Assembly (NCBI GenBank): GCA_903932155.1
Contig: CAIZFH010000232.1
Location: forward strand, 1 to 39,835
DNA: 39,835 nucleotides
DNA from: an uncultured Granulicella sp.
GTDB lineage: Bacteria; Acidobacteriota; Terriglobia; Terriglobales; Acidobacteriaceae
Reading direction: 5' to 3'
The notes beneath the pieces are model-generated. The model did no database searches. It saw only the letters and a program-made list of their open reading frames with translations, and had not been told where the DNA came from. The position numbers and the translations under genes are program-made. Positions 26,317-34,365 of the stretch are shown one piece after another. The first letter of the stretch is position 1, and each line of letters starts with the position of its first letter.

Positions 26317-27642
26317 CTATGGGACCCGTGACGATTCCAAGCGATCGGTGACAGGGTGTTGCACGGTGGCCGGCATCAGCGATTCGGCGGTGAGCTCATC
26401 GGCCTTGCGGAGTGCGGGGAAGAGGGTTGCGGCGAGCAGCGTGACGACCAGCGATCCGATACCTCCGACGACGACGGCGGGAACCGCTCCCCACCAACTG
26501 GCTGTCTGGCCGCTCTCGTAGCCGCCGAGTTCGTTAGACGCGCCGACGAAGAGCCCGTTGACGGCGCTGACACGGCCACGCATTCCGGGCGGCGTGGCCA
26601 GTTGCATAATACTGGCGCGGATGACCACGCTGACCATGTCGCTTGCGCCGACAATAACCAGGGCCAGCAGGCTGATCCACATGGTGTGGGAGAGGCCGAA
26701 GAAGATGGTTGCCGCGCCGTAGATGCCAACAGCGAAGAGCATCCGCTTGCCTGCATGGCGCTGAACTGGGCGCACCGTTATCACCAGGGAGACCATCAGG
26801 GCACCCAGGGCGGGCATGGCGCGCAACAGACCCAGCGCTCGCGGTCCGGCGTGCAGAATGACCGTGGCATAGATGGGCAACAGCGCGGTGGCTCCGCCCA
26901 GCAACACGGCAAACAGGTCCACCATGAAGGACCCAAGCAGCAGCCTGGTGCGTAGAACATACCGGAACCCCGCCAGCATCGTATCCAGATTGAAGACGTT
27001 TTTGACCACGCGCACGGGCCGGGTGCGCATCATGCCAACCAGTACGAGAAAGGCAATCAGGGTCAACAGGCTGAAGACGTACACGGCAGCCGCGCCATTC
27101 CAGCGGACCAGAAACCCGGTGAGGGGCAGGGTGAAGAGAAGTCCACCCACGGACGGACCGGCGATGTTGGCGATCTGGAAGACGATGGCTCCCCAGGTGA
27201 CTGCGTTGACGAAGTGGTGTTTGGGAATCAGGCTGGGCAGGAAGGCCGAGGCGGCGGGGCTGCTGAAGGCGCGTCCCGTGCCAACACAGAAGAGCACCGC
27301 AAAGATAGGCCAGACTCGACCGTTGGGGTGCATGGCAAAGCGCATGAGCGCGAGTGTGCAACAGGCCTGGAACGAGTAGCAGACGAGGATGATGGTGCGG
27401 CGGTCATAGCGGTCTGCTACATGACCGGCGGCGAGCATAAAGAGGAGGACTGGAGCGTAGAGTGCAAGGCCGGTGAGGCCGAGGTCGAGCGCGGAATGGG
27501 TGATCTGATAGATCTGCCATGCGACGGCGAGGGCCTGCGCCTCCGCGCCCAGAATCACCAGGAGGCGCGCAGTCTGGTAGAGGCGGAAGTCACGGGAGAG
27601 GAACGCACTGCCCGGGCTGATCACTGGTGCTTCTTCCGCCAC
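26317..27642 (-). CDS. MFS exporter (EntS-like, MFS_3 type)
   Basis: About 12 hydrophobic segments are visible. The inter-TM2/3 motif GHVADRYDRRTI is the MFS signature A, and RAFSSPAASAFLPSLIPKHHFVNA is characteristic of the EntS/MFS_3 group of exporters. This group includes enterobactin and drug exporters; the substrate here is unknown. The start is uncertain: GTG at 27642 sits ~10 nt after AGGGGG, and a TTG at 27651 is almost on top of it. A TolC-family gene lies just upstream on the same strand, so the two may form an export route, although no periplasmic adaptor gene is present between them. Confidence 0.9.
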   Translation of the reverse strand: MAEEAPVISPGSAFLSRDFRLYQTARLLVILGAEAQALAVAWQIYQITHSALDLGLTGLALYAPVLLFMLAAGHVADRYDRRTIILVCYSFQACCTLALMRFAMHPNGRVWPIFAVLFCVGTGRAFSSPAASAFLPSLIPKHHFVNAVTWGAIVFQIANIAGPSVGGLLFTLPLTGFLVRWNGAAAVYVFSLLTLIAFLVLVGMMRTRPVRVVKNVFNLDTMLAGFRYVLRTRLLLGSFMVDLFAVLLGGATALLPIYATVILHAGPRALGLLRAMPALGALMVSLVITVRPVQRHAGKRMLFAVGIYGAATIFFGLSHTMWISLLALVIVGASDMVSVVIRASIMQLATPPGMRGRVSAVNGLFVGASNELGGYESGQTASWWGAVPAVVVGGIGSLVVTLLAATLFPALRKADELTAESLMPATVQHPVTDRLESSRVP

Positions 27643-27763
27643 TTCAGTCAAGCCCCCTGCTATGCATCTATGGTTTCATATTTTAGACGGGACAGGCACG
27701 CGGGAAGCCTCGACCAAGCGCAAAACATATGTTTTCCGGCAGGTTGTTGGTGTGGGAGTGACG

Positions 27764-29290
27764 CTACCGGCCGAGGTATTGCTTGTACTGGGTCTCAAGG
27801 ACGCCCGTGTTGAGGGCGAGGGAGAGTTTAGCCTGGTTGAACTGGAACTGGGTGGCGACGAGGCGGCTTTGCGCGGAGGCGAGCGCAGCCTGTGCCTCGA
27901 CCACGGGAAGGTTGTCGTCGACGCCGGCGGCAAAGCGGTCGCGCGTGTCGGAGAGCGCCTGGGAGGCCAGATCGGCGTTGCTGCGCGCCACCTTGACCAG
28001 TTCGGCGGAGGATTCGACGTCCAGGCGGCTGGCGCGAATCTGGGCGTCGATGGTGACCTTGAGGGAGTCGATCTGGCGCTGGAGGGAGAGCTGCTGGGCG
28101 GCGGCCACCTCGTTCTCGCCACGGAAACGGCCCTCCTCAAAGAGGGGAATCTTAAGCGTACCCTGCGCGGTAAAGATGCCGTGATAGCTGCCCTGGGTGA
28201 CGCCGATGACGCCGTAGTCTCCGTTGAAGGAGAGCGAGGGGAGGCGTTCGTACTTGACCGCTTTCTGCACGCGCAGGGTGACCTGGAGCTCGGCTTCGAG
28301 GCCGAGTAGGTCCTTGCGCCGCTGATAGGCGAGGGCCTTGGCCTGATCGAGCGGCATCTCGGCCAGTTCGGTGTAGGGCACAGCGTCGGTGAGGGTCAAC
28401 TCCTGCTCGGCGGGCAGGCCGATGAGACGGTTGATCGCGATCTTGTCCTTGGCGAAGGTATTCTGGACGCGCAGCAGCGTCTGCTGTTGGGACTGCAACT
28501 GGACGCGTGCGCGCAACACGTCGAGGTTGGCGCTGACACCGGCGTCGTGGGCGAGCGTGGCCTGGCGCAGCACCTCCTGATCGGCGGTGAGGAGCGCCTG
28601 GGCGTTGGCAATCTGCGCATGGTCTGCCAACGCGGCCAGATACTGGGTGGCAACCGCATCGACCACCTGGCCCCGGGCGTTGAGGCGGTTGTTGGCGACG
28701 ACATCCGCCGCCTTGCGCGCCGCCAGATAGAGATAAAGATCCGGCAGATTGAAGAGTGCCTGGTCCGCGCTGAGCTGTGCGCTGGTGGTATCCACTTTGA
28801 CGATCTCGTGTATGGTGCCGGGCGCGAAGCCGAACGAAGCCAGAGAGGAGGGCTTGAATCCCAGAGTGGCCAGGTTGATTTCGAGGGCATTGGAGTATGC
28901 GGTGGCGCGCATATTGGGCAGAAGGGCAAAGTATACGCCGAGAATTTGCCCGCGCACGGACTGCTCAGTTTGGGTGGCCAGCAGGACCTGGAGGTTGTGC
29001 TTCAGGCCGCGGTCGATGGCGTCGTCGAGGGAGAGTGGCAGAGCGCCCGGCGTGGCCATCTGCACGGAGTAACGAGTCTGCGAGGTTGGCAGCGGCTGAT
29101 GAGGAAGTATGTTGTCTGGGAAGGCCGTGTTGGAGCGGAGCAAACCAGCCACGGATTCGACGGACCTGACCGGCAGCGTGGCAACCATCGCGCTGGGAGC
29201 CATGGGAAGGGAAGCACTCTGCTGGGCCAGCGACCGGCTTGCGGAAGCTGTGCAGGCGAGCGCCAGAAGCGCTCCGTGCACAACGGCCAT
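27764..29290 (-). CDS. TolC-family outer-membrane efflux protein
   Basis: The ATG at 29290 gives a clean signal peptide (MAVVHGALLALACTASASRSLAQ); a GTG at 29347 would add 19 residues with no purpose. The ~508-residue protein has two repeated helical halves typical of the family: LSLDDAIDRGLKHNLQVLLATQTEQSVRGQ in the first half, and RRKDLLGLEAELQVTLRVQKAVKYERLPSLSFNGDYG in the second, ending YKQYLGR. TolC trimers form the outer-membrane duct for tripartite exporters. The adjacent MFS gene downstream is a plausible partner. The usual membrane-fusion protein gene is missing from this window. Confidence 0.9.
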   Translation of the reverse strand: MAVVHGALLALACTASASRSLAQQSASLPMAPSAMVATLPVRSVESVAGLLRSNTAFPDNILPHQPLPTSQTRYSVQMATPGALPLSLDDAIDRGLKHNLQVLLATQTEQSVRGQILGVYFALLPNMRATAYSNALEINLATLGFKPSSLASFGFAPGTIHEIVKVDTTSAQLSADQALFNLPDLYLYLAARKAADVVANNRLNARGQVVDAVATQYLAALADHAQIANAQALLTADQEVLRQATLAHDAGVSANLDVLRARVQLQSQQQTLLRVQNTFAKDKIAINRLIGLPAEQELTLTDAVPYTELAEMPLDQAKALAYQRRKDLLGLEAELQVTLRVQKAVKYERLPSLSFNGDYGVIGVTQGSYHGIFTAQGTLKIPLFEEGRFRGENEVAAAQQLSLQRQIDSLKVTIDAQIRASRLDVESSAELVKVARSNADLASQALSDTRDRFAAGVDDNLPVVEAQAALASAQSRLVATQFQFNQAKLSLALNTGVLETQYKQYLGR

Positions 29291-29494
29291 GCGTCCTCGC
29301 AGCCGCAGTGGCTCGCCTAAACATCTCGACTGAAAGAGATTTGCCACTGTCTTACTCTCAGTTTAGAGCTTTTCGCCGGCGCATGGTGTACCAAACTCGC
29401 CCCCTGCCAGACAGCGATTATGAATTGTGCAAGGAAGGTTAGTGGTATATGCTCACTTTGCTTGCCAGTAAATTCTCAGTGTGAGGATACAACC

Positions 29495-29653
29495 TTGCAG
29501 ACTGTTATCATCATTCCGCCTGTTCTTTATTCCGTTGCGATCGGCGTCTTCTGGATCTTTCTGATCTGGGTACTGTGGAAGATCGTACAAGCTCTCAAGT
29601 GCACCGCCGCCAGCCTCAAGGAGATTGCAGCGAGCCTTAAGAGCAAGGACTGA
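29495..29653 (+). CDS. Mini membrane protein 1 (TTG start)
   Basis: The frame is longer upstream, but the TTG at 29495 is preceded by the sequence GTGAGGATACAACC, nearly the same leader as before the next gene (AGAGGATACAAAC). The product is 52 residues: a short Ile/Pro/Val N-terminus, one strong membrane helix (SVAIGVFWIFLIWVLWKIV) and a C-terminal amphipathic tail AASLKEIAASLKSKD. It is related in layout to the protein at 29695 (both have IxVFWxxxxxW then SLKEIA). Role unknown; possible small membrane regulator or subunit. Confidence 0.7.
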   Translation: MQTVIIIPPVLYSVAIGVFWIFLIWVLWKIVQALKCTAASLKEIAASLKSKD

Positions 29654-29694
29654 AGGCGATTTCTTTTTACGCCGGCGTACCAGAGGATACAAAC

Positions 29695-29838
29695 ATGATC
29701 TTCAGCGCAATTGTTTGGCCATTGATTGTAGCCTTCGCAATCTTCGTCTTCTGGGCGCTCTGGATTATTGCCAAGTCGCTCAAGGGCGTGGATGAGAGCC
29801 TGAAAGAGATCGCGCACAAGAAGCAAGGGCCGAGCTAA
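29695..29838 (+). CDS. Mini membrane protein 2
   Basis: The ATG at 29695 follows AGAGGATACAAAC. The 47-residue product is too short for usual gene finding: MIFSAIVWPLIVAFAIFV, then FWALWIIAKSLKGVDESLKEIAHKKQGPS. It has one membrane helix and a Lys-rich amphipathic tail ending in SLKEIA, as in the preceding gene. The shared leader and architecture argue that the two are tandem paralogues and that both are real. It ends 28 nt before the convergent radical SAM stop. Function unknown. Confidence 0.65.
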   Translation: MIFSAIVWPLIVAFAIFVFWALWIIAKSLKGVDESLKEIAHKKQGPS

Positions 29839-29865
29839 CCTCGTCCCCCTTCGCGGTGGTGCAGC

Positions 29866-30927
29866 TTAACGAATCTGCACCAGCCCCTGATCTGCCCCCG
29901 AGCTGGCGCCATGCGCGTCGCCGGGAGTTACATGCGAGGTCTGCGGCGCGCGCCAATGGTCGATGTAACTGACCTGATGCACGCAACTGATGGTGCAGTT
30001 GGGCGCGCAGGTCTTCTCCGTGAGGAACTCGCGTTGCAGGTCCGCTTTGCCGTACTGGGCGAGCGGGACTCCGGGATATCCTCGCTGCTGCGAACAGTAG
30101 TGGACTAATCCAAACTCACAGATGTAGAGATAGCGTGCGCCGGCGCGGCAACGCCAGTCGTTGGGCTGGCCGTTGGCGATGGCCTCCTGAAAATGGTTGA
30201 AGCGGGAATAATTGCGACGAGTGAGTCGGCGTACCTTTTCCCACACCGTACGCTCCGCCTCGCCCAGCGGTTTCAACTGCCCGCTGCCATCGTGAATGAT
30301 GCCGATAGTGGAGGAAAAGCCAAGCGCCAGCGCCCGCTCGCTTACCGTGAGCGCGTCCGTGGGATGGGCAATGCCGCCGCCGACGACGGAGTTGATGTTG
30401 ACGTGGAAGTCGGCGTGTTCCGACAACATGCGCAGCTTGGCGTCGAGGACCTTGAGGCTCTTCTTGGAGACTTCGTCGGGCATCACGTTGTCGATGGAGA
30501 GCTGCATGTGGTCGAGGCCGGCGCGGTTGAGGCGGGCGATGCGGTCGGGCATCAGCAGATAGCCATTGGTGATCATTCCGGCGATGGCGCCCGTTCTGCG
30601 TATGCGGGCGATGACGCGATCCAGCTCCGGATGCAGCAGCGGCTCGCCACCCGAGATGGTGATGACGGAGGTGCCCAGGCGGCCCAGCTCGTCGATGCGC
30701 CGCTCCATCTCCTCGATGGGCACGGGATCGGAGACGTCGTCGAACTCGTTGCAGTAAGTGCAGGCCAGGTTGCAGCGGCGCATGGGTACGATGTGCGCCA
30801 TGTAGGGATGTCCGGTGTCGATGAGCGCCGACGCGATGGAGCCCAGCTCGCGCAGCTTGCGCGTTGCGGCCTTCCAGCGGCGGAGTGCGGTCATGGGACG
30901 TCGCGAGGCTGTATTCTCAGGGGCCAT
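29866..30927 (-). CDS. Radical SAM protein with Cys-rich C-terminus
   Basis: The 353 residues have the [4Fe-4S]-SAM motif C52-x3-C56-x2-C59 (RRCNLACTYC), the GGEP element at 93-96 (ISGGEPLLHP) and the barrel motifs ITNGYLL, LDHMQLSID and HVNINSVV. The C-terminal part has further Cys residues (WRCRAGARYLYICEFG, HYCS, TCAPNCTISC) that probably bind an auxiliary cluster as in SPASM-type enzymes. Such proteins modify peptides, lipids or cofactors; the substrate cannot be told. The ATG at 30927 has AAGGAA upstream at ~12 nt. No precursor-peptide gene is next to it, although two mini membrane proteins lie convergent on the 3' side. Confidence 0.9.
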   Translation of the reverse strand: MAPENTASRRPMTALRRWKAATRKLRELGSIASALIDTGHPYMAHIVPMRRCNLACTYCNEFDDVSDPVPIEEMERRIDELGRLGTSVITISGGEPLLHPELDRVIARIRRTGAIAGMITNGYLLMPDRIARLNRAGLDHMQLSIDNVMPDEVSKKSLKVLDAKLRMLSEHADFHVNINSVVGGGIAHPTDALTVSERALALGFSSTIGIIHDGSGQLKPLGEAERTVWEKVRRLTRRNYSRFNHFQEAIANGQPNDWRCRAGARYLYICEFGLVHYCSQQRGYPGVPLAQYGKADLQREFLTEKTCAPNCTISCVHQVSYIDHWRAPQTSHVTPGDAHGASSGADQGLVQIR

Positions 30928-31089
30928 ACTAGCTAGATTCCTTGCACAATCGCTGGATTCATTGAATCACACCCCGCGGCGGAGAGCGACTCCGCGAGGA
31001 CGGGCGGCGGGCTGAAGCTGTTGCGAGGAGTTGGATGGTACGACTGCAATCACCGGAGAGGCCGTGGATGCAGTAGCATGGCAGACGAG

Positions 31090-31166
31090 GGGCCCATAGC
31101 TCAATTGGTCAGAGCAGCGGACTCATAATCCGTTGGTTCAAGGTTCAAGTCCTTGTGGGCCCACCA
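31090..31166 (+). tRNA. tRNA with CAU anticodon, probably tRNA-Ile2 (lysidine type)
   Basis: A complete cloverleaf is visible: the acceptor GGGCCCA pairs with TGGGCCC, the anticodon stem GCGGA/TCCGT closes a loop with CAT, and the TTCAAGT-type T-loop is present. The CCA end is encoded (31164-31166). The anticodon CAU fits elongator Met, initiator Met or Ile2. Acceptor pairs C4-G69 and C5-G68 are those used by TilS on E. coli tRNA-Ile2, and the initiator's C1-A72 mismatch is absent, so Ile2 is favoured. Confidence 0.9.
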
Positions 31167-31229
31167 ACTTTCCGGCGGCGAAGGCGATTGCGTCGGGGTA
31201 CAGCGAAGCATGGCGATGAGTTCTCTGCG

Positions 31230-32045
31230 ATGATCTCGGTGCTGATCCTTACGAAGAACGAGGAGCGCGATCTGCCGGGCGCGCTGGCCTCGGTTGCGTG
31301 GTCGGACGATGTGCATGTCTTCGACTCGCACTCGACGGACGCGACCGTACAGATTGCGCGCGCAGCGGGGGCGCAGGTACACAGCCGCGCGTTCGACGAC
31401 TACGCCACGCATCGCAACGCGGCGCTGGCGACGACGTTCAAATATCCGTGGGTGTTTCTGCTGGATGCCGATGAGCGTCCCACCGCTGAGCTGTGCGCGG
31501 AGATGCAGCGCGTGGTGTGCGAGGCTCCAGAGAACACAGCGGGATTTCGCCTGCGGCGGCGCGACTATCTCTTTGGCACGTGGCTGAAACATGCACAGCT
31601 CACTCCGTTCTACATTCGGCTGGTGCAGCCGGAGCGGGCAAAGTACACGCGAACCATCAACGAGGTACTGGAGGTGAATGGGCCGATTGCGGAGCTGGCG
31701 CATCCGCTCGACCACTATCCCTTCTCGAAGGGATTTACAGTGTGGATAGCGAAGCACAACACCTACTCGACGATGGAGGCGGAGCTGATCGTCCGCCAGC
31801 AGGTGCTACAGAATCCCAGCCTGCGGGTTGCGATCTTCGATGCAGACTTCCACACGCGGCGGCTGCATCAGAAGGCGCTCTTCTACCGGATGCCGGCGAG
31901 ACCGCTGATCAAGTGGATTTATATGATGTTTGTGCGCGGCGCGGTGCTGGACGGCGCGGCGGGCGTGACCTACGCAACACTGCAGGCCTTCTATGAATTC
32001 ATGATTGTGCTGAAGACGAAGGAGCTGCGGCGGGGCGGCGCGTAG
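31230..32045 (+). CDS. Family 2 glycosyltransferase (WaaE/KdtX type)
   Basis: The frame is open from inside the tRNA, but the ATG at 31230 starts the family sequence ISVLILTKNEERDLPGALASV. The GT2 fold shows SHSTDATVQIA in the donor-site region, the DXD-like LDADE at about 83-87, and FRLRRRDYLFGTWLKH, close to lipopolysaccharide core beta-1,4-glucosyltransferases such as WaaE. It ends with a hydrophobic/amphipathic helix (KWIYMMFVRGAVLDGAAG). A cytosolic face-of-membrane glycosyltransferase of LPS or exopolysaccharide synthesis is inferred. No partner sugar genes lie next to it. It ends 17 nt from the convergent gcvPB stop. The ribosome site is weak (GATGAG). Confidence 0.87.
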   Translation: MISVLILTKNEERDLPGALASVAWSDDVHVFDSHSTDATVQIARAAGAQVHSRAFDDYATHRNAALATTFKYPWVFLLDADERPTAELCAEMQRVVCEAPENTAGFRLRRRDYLFGTWLKHAQLTPFYIRLVQPERAKYTRTINEVLEVNGPIAELAHPLDHYPFSKGFTVWIAKHNTYSTMEAELIVRQQVLQNPSLRVAIFDADFHTRRLHQKALFYRMPARPLIKWIYMMFVRGAVLDGAAGVTYATLQAFYEFMIVLKTKELRRGGA

Positions 32046-32062
32046 GTCACAGCACGATGTAG

Positions 32063-33604
32063 TCACCACTCTTTTGCGGCGGTGTCTGGGGTGAGTGGGA
32101 TTGAGGCGGCGGGTCCCTTCCAGCGCAGGACGGGCTTGCGCGCGGCGGCGGTCTCGTCCAACCGGCTAATGCGTGTGGTGTGGGGCGCGGACTGGACGAG
32201 TTCAGGATTCTCTGCGGCCTCGCGCGCTATCTGCCGCAGCGCGTCGATCAGCAGGTCGAGTTCTTCGCGGCTCTCGCTCTCGGTCGGCTCGATCATCATG
32301 GCACCATGGACGATCATGGGGAAGCTGACGGTGTAGGAATGGAAGCCGTAGTCGATCAAGCGCTTGCCCATGTCCCCGGTCTTGACGCCGTTGGCCGCTT
32401 GCAGGCGGTCGGAGAAGACGACCTCGTGCAGCGTCGGTGTGGTGAAGGGGAGCTCGAATGTGCCGGAGAGTTTGGCGCGGATGTAGTTGGCGTTGAGCAC
32501 GGCGTCTTCGGTAGTCTGGCGCAGGCCGTCGGGGCCGTTGGCCAGGATGTAGGCGAGCGCGCGGACGAACATTCCGAAGTTTCCGCAGAAGGCGCGGACG
32601 CGACCCACGGATTGCGGGCGATTGAAGTCGAGGCCTAGTGCGGCGTCGGCGCGGGTAACGAGGACGGGCGTGGGAAGGAATGGCTCAAGGATTTTCTTGC
32701 AGGCAACGGGGCCGGAGCCGGGGCCACCTCCTCCGTGCGGTGTGGAGAAGGTCTTGTGCAGGTTAAGGTGCATGACGTCCACGCCGAAGTCGCCGGGGCG
32801 CGTCTTGCCGACCAGGGCGTTCATGTTGGCTCCGTCCATGTAGAGCAATGCGCCTTTGGCGTGCAAGATGTCGGCGATGCGGTGAATCTCGCTCTCGAAG
32901 ACGCCGATGGTGGAGGGGTTGGTGAGCATGAGCGCGGCGGTGTCTTCGTCCACCATGCGCTCCAGCTCGGCGAGGTCCACCATGCCCTGCGCGTTGGACT
33001 TGAGGTTGGCCACCTGATAGCCGCAGACCGCGGCTGTGGCGGGGTTGGTGCCATGTGCGGAGTCGGGGATGAGGATTTTTTTGCGCGCGTTGCCCTTGCT
33101 CTCGTGATACGCGCGGACGAGGAGGATTCCGGTGAACTCGCCGTGCGCACCGGCGGCGGGTTGCAGCGTGATGGCGTCCATGCCGGTGATCTCGAGGAGG
33201 CAGTCTTGCAGGAGCTTCATGATGCCGAGGCAACCTTGACTGAGCGACTCCGGCTGGTAGGGGTGGGCATCGGCGATGCCTTCCAGGCGGGAGACGACCT
33301 CGTTCACGCGTGGGTTGTACTTCATGGTGCAGGAGCCGAGCGGATACATGCCGAGGTCGATGGCGTAGTTCCATGTAGACAGACGGGTAAAGTGGCGGAT
33401 GATTTCGATCTCGGACAGCTCCGGCATCACGCCGAGGGTACTGCGTACGGCGGAGCCCAGTAGTTCGGCGGCATCCACAGAAGGGACGTCGAGTTCGGCG
33501 AGGCGGTAGGCCTTTTTGCCGGGTGACGACTTCTCGAAGATCAACCCCTCGTTCTGGTTGACGTGCGTCGTCGCCTTTTTCGGGCTTCCCTGGAACTTGG
33601 TCAT
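32063..33604 (-). CDS. gcvPB: Glycine decarboxylase P-protein subunit 2
   Basis: The P-protein (two subunits in this lineage) decarboxylates glycine with PLP and passes the aminomethyl group to lipoyl-GcvH. This 513-residue subunit has the PLP lysine K284 in HLNLHKTFSTPHGGGGPG, plus LQPAAGAHGEFTG, SAHGTNPA and MDGANMNALVG, all normal for GcvPB. The ATG at 33604 follows an AGGGGGGG run. Subunit 1 (gcvPA) is on the same strand but 1.3 kb upstream, with two other genes and repeats between them. They are adjacent in most split-P organisms. Confidence 0.96.
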   Translation of the reverse strand: MTKFQGSPKKATTHVNQNEGLIFEKSSPGKKAYRLAELDVPSVDAAELLGSAVRSTLGVMPELSEIEIIRHFTRLSTWNYAIDLGMYPLGSCTMKYNPRVNEVVSRLEGIADAHPYQPESLSQGCLGIMKLLQDCLLEITGMDAITLQPAAGAHGEFTGILLVRAYHESKGNARKKILIPDSAHGTNPATAAVCGYQVANLKSNAQGMVDLAELERMVDEDTAALMLTNPSTIGVFESEIHRIADILHAKGALLYMDGANMNALVGKTRPGDFGVDVMHLNLHKTFSTPHGGGGPGSGPVACKKILEPFLPTPVLVTRADAALGLDFNRPQSVGRVRAFCGNFGMFVRALAYILANGPDGLRQTTEDAVLNANYIRAKLSGTFELPFTTPTLHEVVFSDRLQAANGVKTGDMGKRLIDYGFHSYTVSFPMIVHGAMMIEPTESESREELDLLIDALRQIAREAAENPELVQSAPHTTRISRLDETAAARKPVLRWKGPAASIPLTPDTAAKEW

Positions 33605-33723
33605 GGCCCCCCCTATCTCTTTTTTGCAAAATCAAGATTCGATACGACTTAGCGTGAGTCAATCCTGCATGATCTTCTATTCAAACGGGTTATGGTTATA
33701 ATATTCTATCCAAAGGAGTTATC

Positions 33724-33804
33724 GTGAGTGAGTGCCACGAAGAGGGCGGAGAGGCTTCTCTCTTCCTCGATTCGTTGCCTATTTCTATTATACAGGGTAG
33801 CTAG
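33724..33804 (+). CDS. Possible 26-residue micro-ORF
   Basis: GTG at 33724 is preceded by AAAGGAG at 5 nt, and a TATAAT hexamer lies a little further upstream (33697-33702). The frame encodes MSECHEEGGEASLFLDSLPISIIQGS and stops. No family is recognised. It could be a real micro-protein, a leader peptide, or a chance frame after a good ribosome site. Confidence 0.3.
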   Translation: MSECHEEGGEASLFLDSLPISIIQGS

Positions 33805-33910
33805 AATTAGCGGTCTCCATAAGTTGCTGATTTATCGTATGTTGTGAATTATTTGTTGACATCTGCTCTGCGAGGTTGCGATCTCGTACTCGATGTAGAT
33901 GAGTCGTGGA

Positions 33911-34049
33911 CTTAAGAGGGTGTTGAAGAAGTCGAAATATCGATATAAACCTGCCCTCAGTGGCTAAAGCCGTGCTGCAAATACAGCATCTTACGGCACG
34001 GCTAAAGCCGTGCCCTTAACAAAACAGGGTTTTTCAGCAGCCTCTTAAG
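33911..34049. mobile_element. MITE-like element with terminal inverted repeats
   Basis: The ends CTTAAGAGGGTGTTGAAGAA (33911-33930) and TTTTTCAGCAGCCTCTTAAG (34030-34049) are inverted repeats matching at 17 of 20 bases. No coding frame lies between. TTAA stands at each outer edge (33912-33915 and 34045-34048), as a possible 4-bp target duplication; this would fit YTAR target choice as in the IS5 family, but I do not assign a family. The interior carries copy A of the CGGCTAAAGCCG-type repeat. A non-autonomous element mobilised in trans is the likely reading. Confidence 0.65.
33955..34019 (+). repeat. Dispersed repeat (GGCTAAAGCCG type), copy A
   Basis: CCTCAGTGGCTAAAGCCG is followed by TTACGGCACGGCTAAAGCCG and TGCCCTTAA. 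The second half has a palindromic GGCTAAAGCC core. The same unit recurs in the same direction at 34774-34836. Non-coding. Confidence 0.65.
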
Positions 34050-34075
34050 GGGCGTGCCGGTAAATCTTGTCTCGC

Positions 34076-34363
34076 TCATAGTGGTTCGGATTCCTTCTTC
34101 TTTTTTCGGTGACGCTCGACGAGGTACAGAGCGAAATGGCCCGTGCTGAAGGCGAGGAAGCAAGCCCACTCGATAAGCACGAAACGGTTCTGCTTGAGCG
34201 ATGTGCCGTGGAGGACTATTAGACCAATCGATGTAACTGCAGCGGCCCAAAACAACCAACGTCCGGCCCGAATCAGCTTTGAGACAAAATCCGGATTTGC
34301 CGGTGAATAAATCATTTCATATGGTGATTTTGGGACTGCGTCCTGCATAAATATTTTGAACAT
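34076..34363 (-). CDS. Two-span membrane hypothetical protein
   Basis: The 95 residues have two hydrophobic segments: about 38-55 (WLFWAAAVTSIGLIVLHG) and about 61-82 (FVLIEWACFLAFSTGHFALYLV). They end in a very basic cytosolic tail (RHRKKKKESEPL). The ATG at 34363 has AGGAG 8 nt upstream, inside the last codons of the previous gene, and lies only 2 nt from that gene's stop, so the two are coupled. I recognise no family. It is flanked on its 3' side by the MITE. Confidence 0.72.
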   Translation of the reverse strand: MFKIFMQDAVPKSPYEMIYSPANPDFVSKLIRAGRWLFWAAAVTSIGLIVLHGTSLKQNRFVLIEWACFLAFSTGHFALYLVERHRKKKKESEPL

Positions 34364-34365
34364 CG

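Larger units (their letters stand above)
33605..34075. other. 471-bp region holding MITE-like element and micro-ORF
   Basis: This is the region upstream of gcvPB. It contains a TATAAT hexamer at 33697-33702, a strong AAAGGAG at 33712-33718 before a 26-codon GTG frame on the plus strand (33724-33804), and the MITE-like element 33911-34049. Nothing here is a convincing minus-strand promoter for gcvPB, although one should be present if the gene is no longer transcribed from gcvT. Confidence 0.5.
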
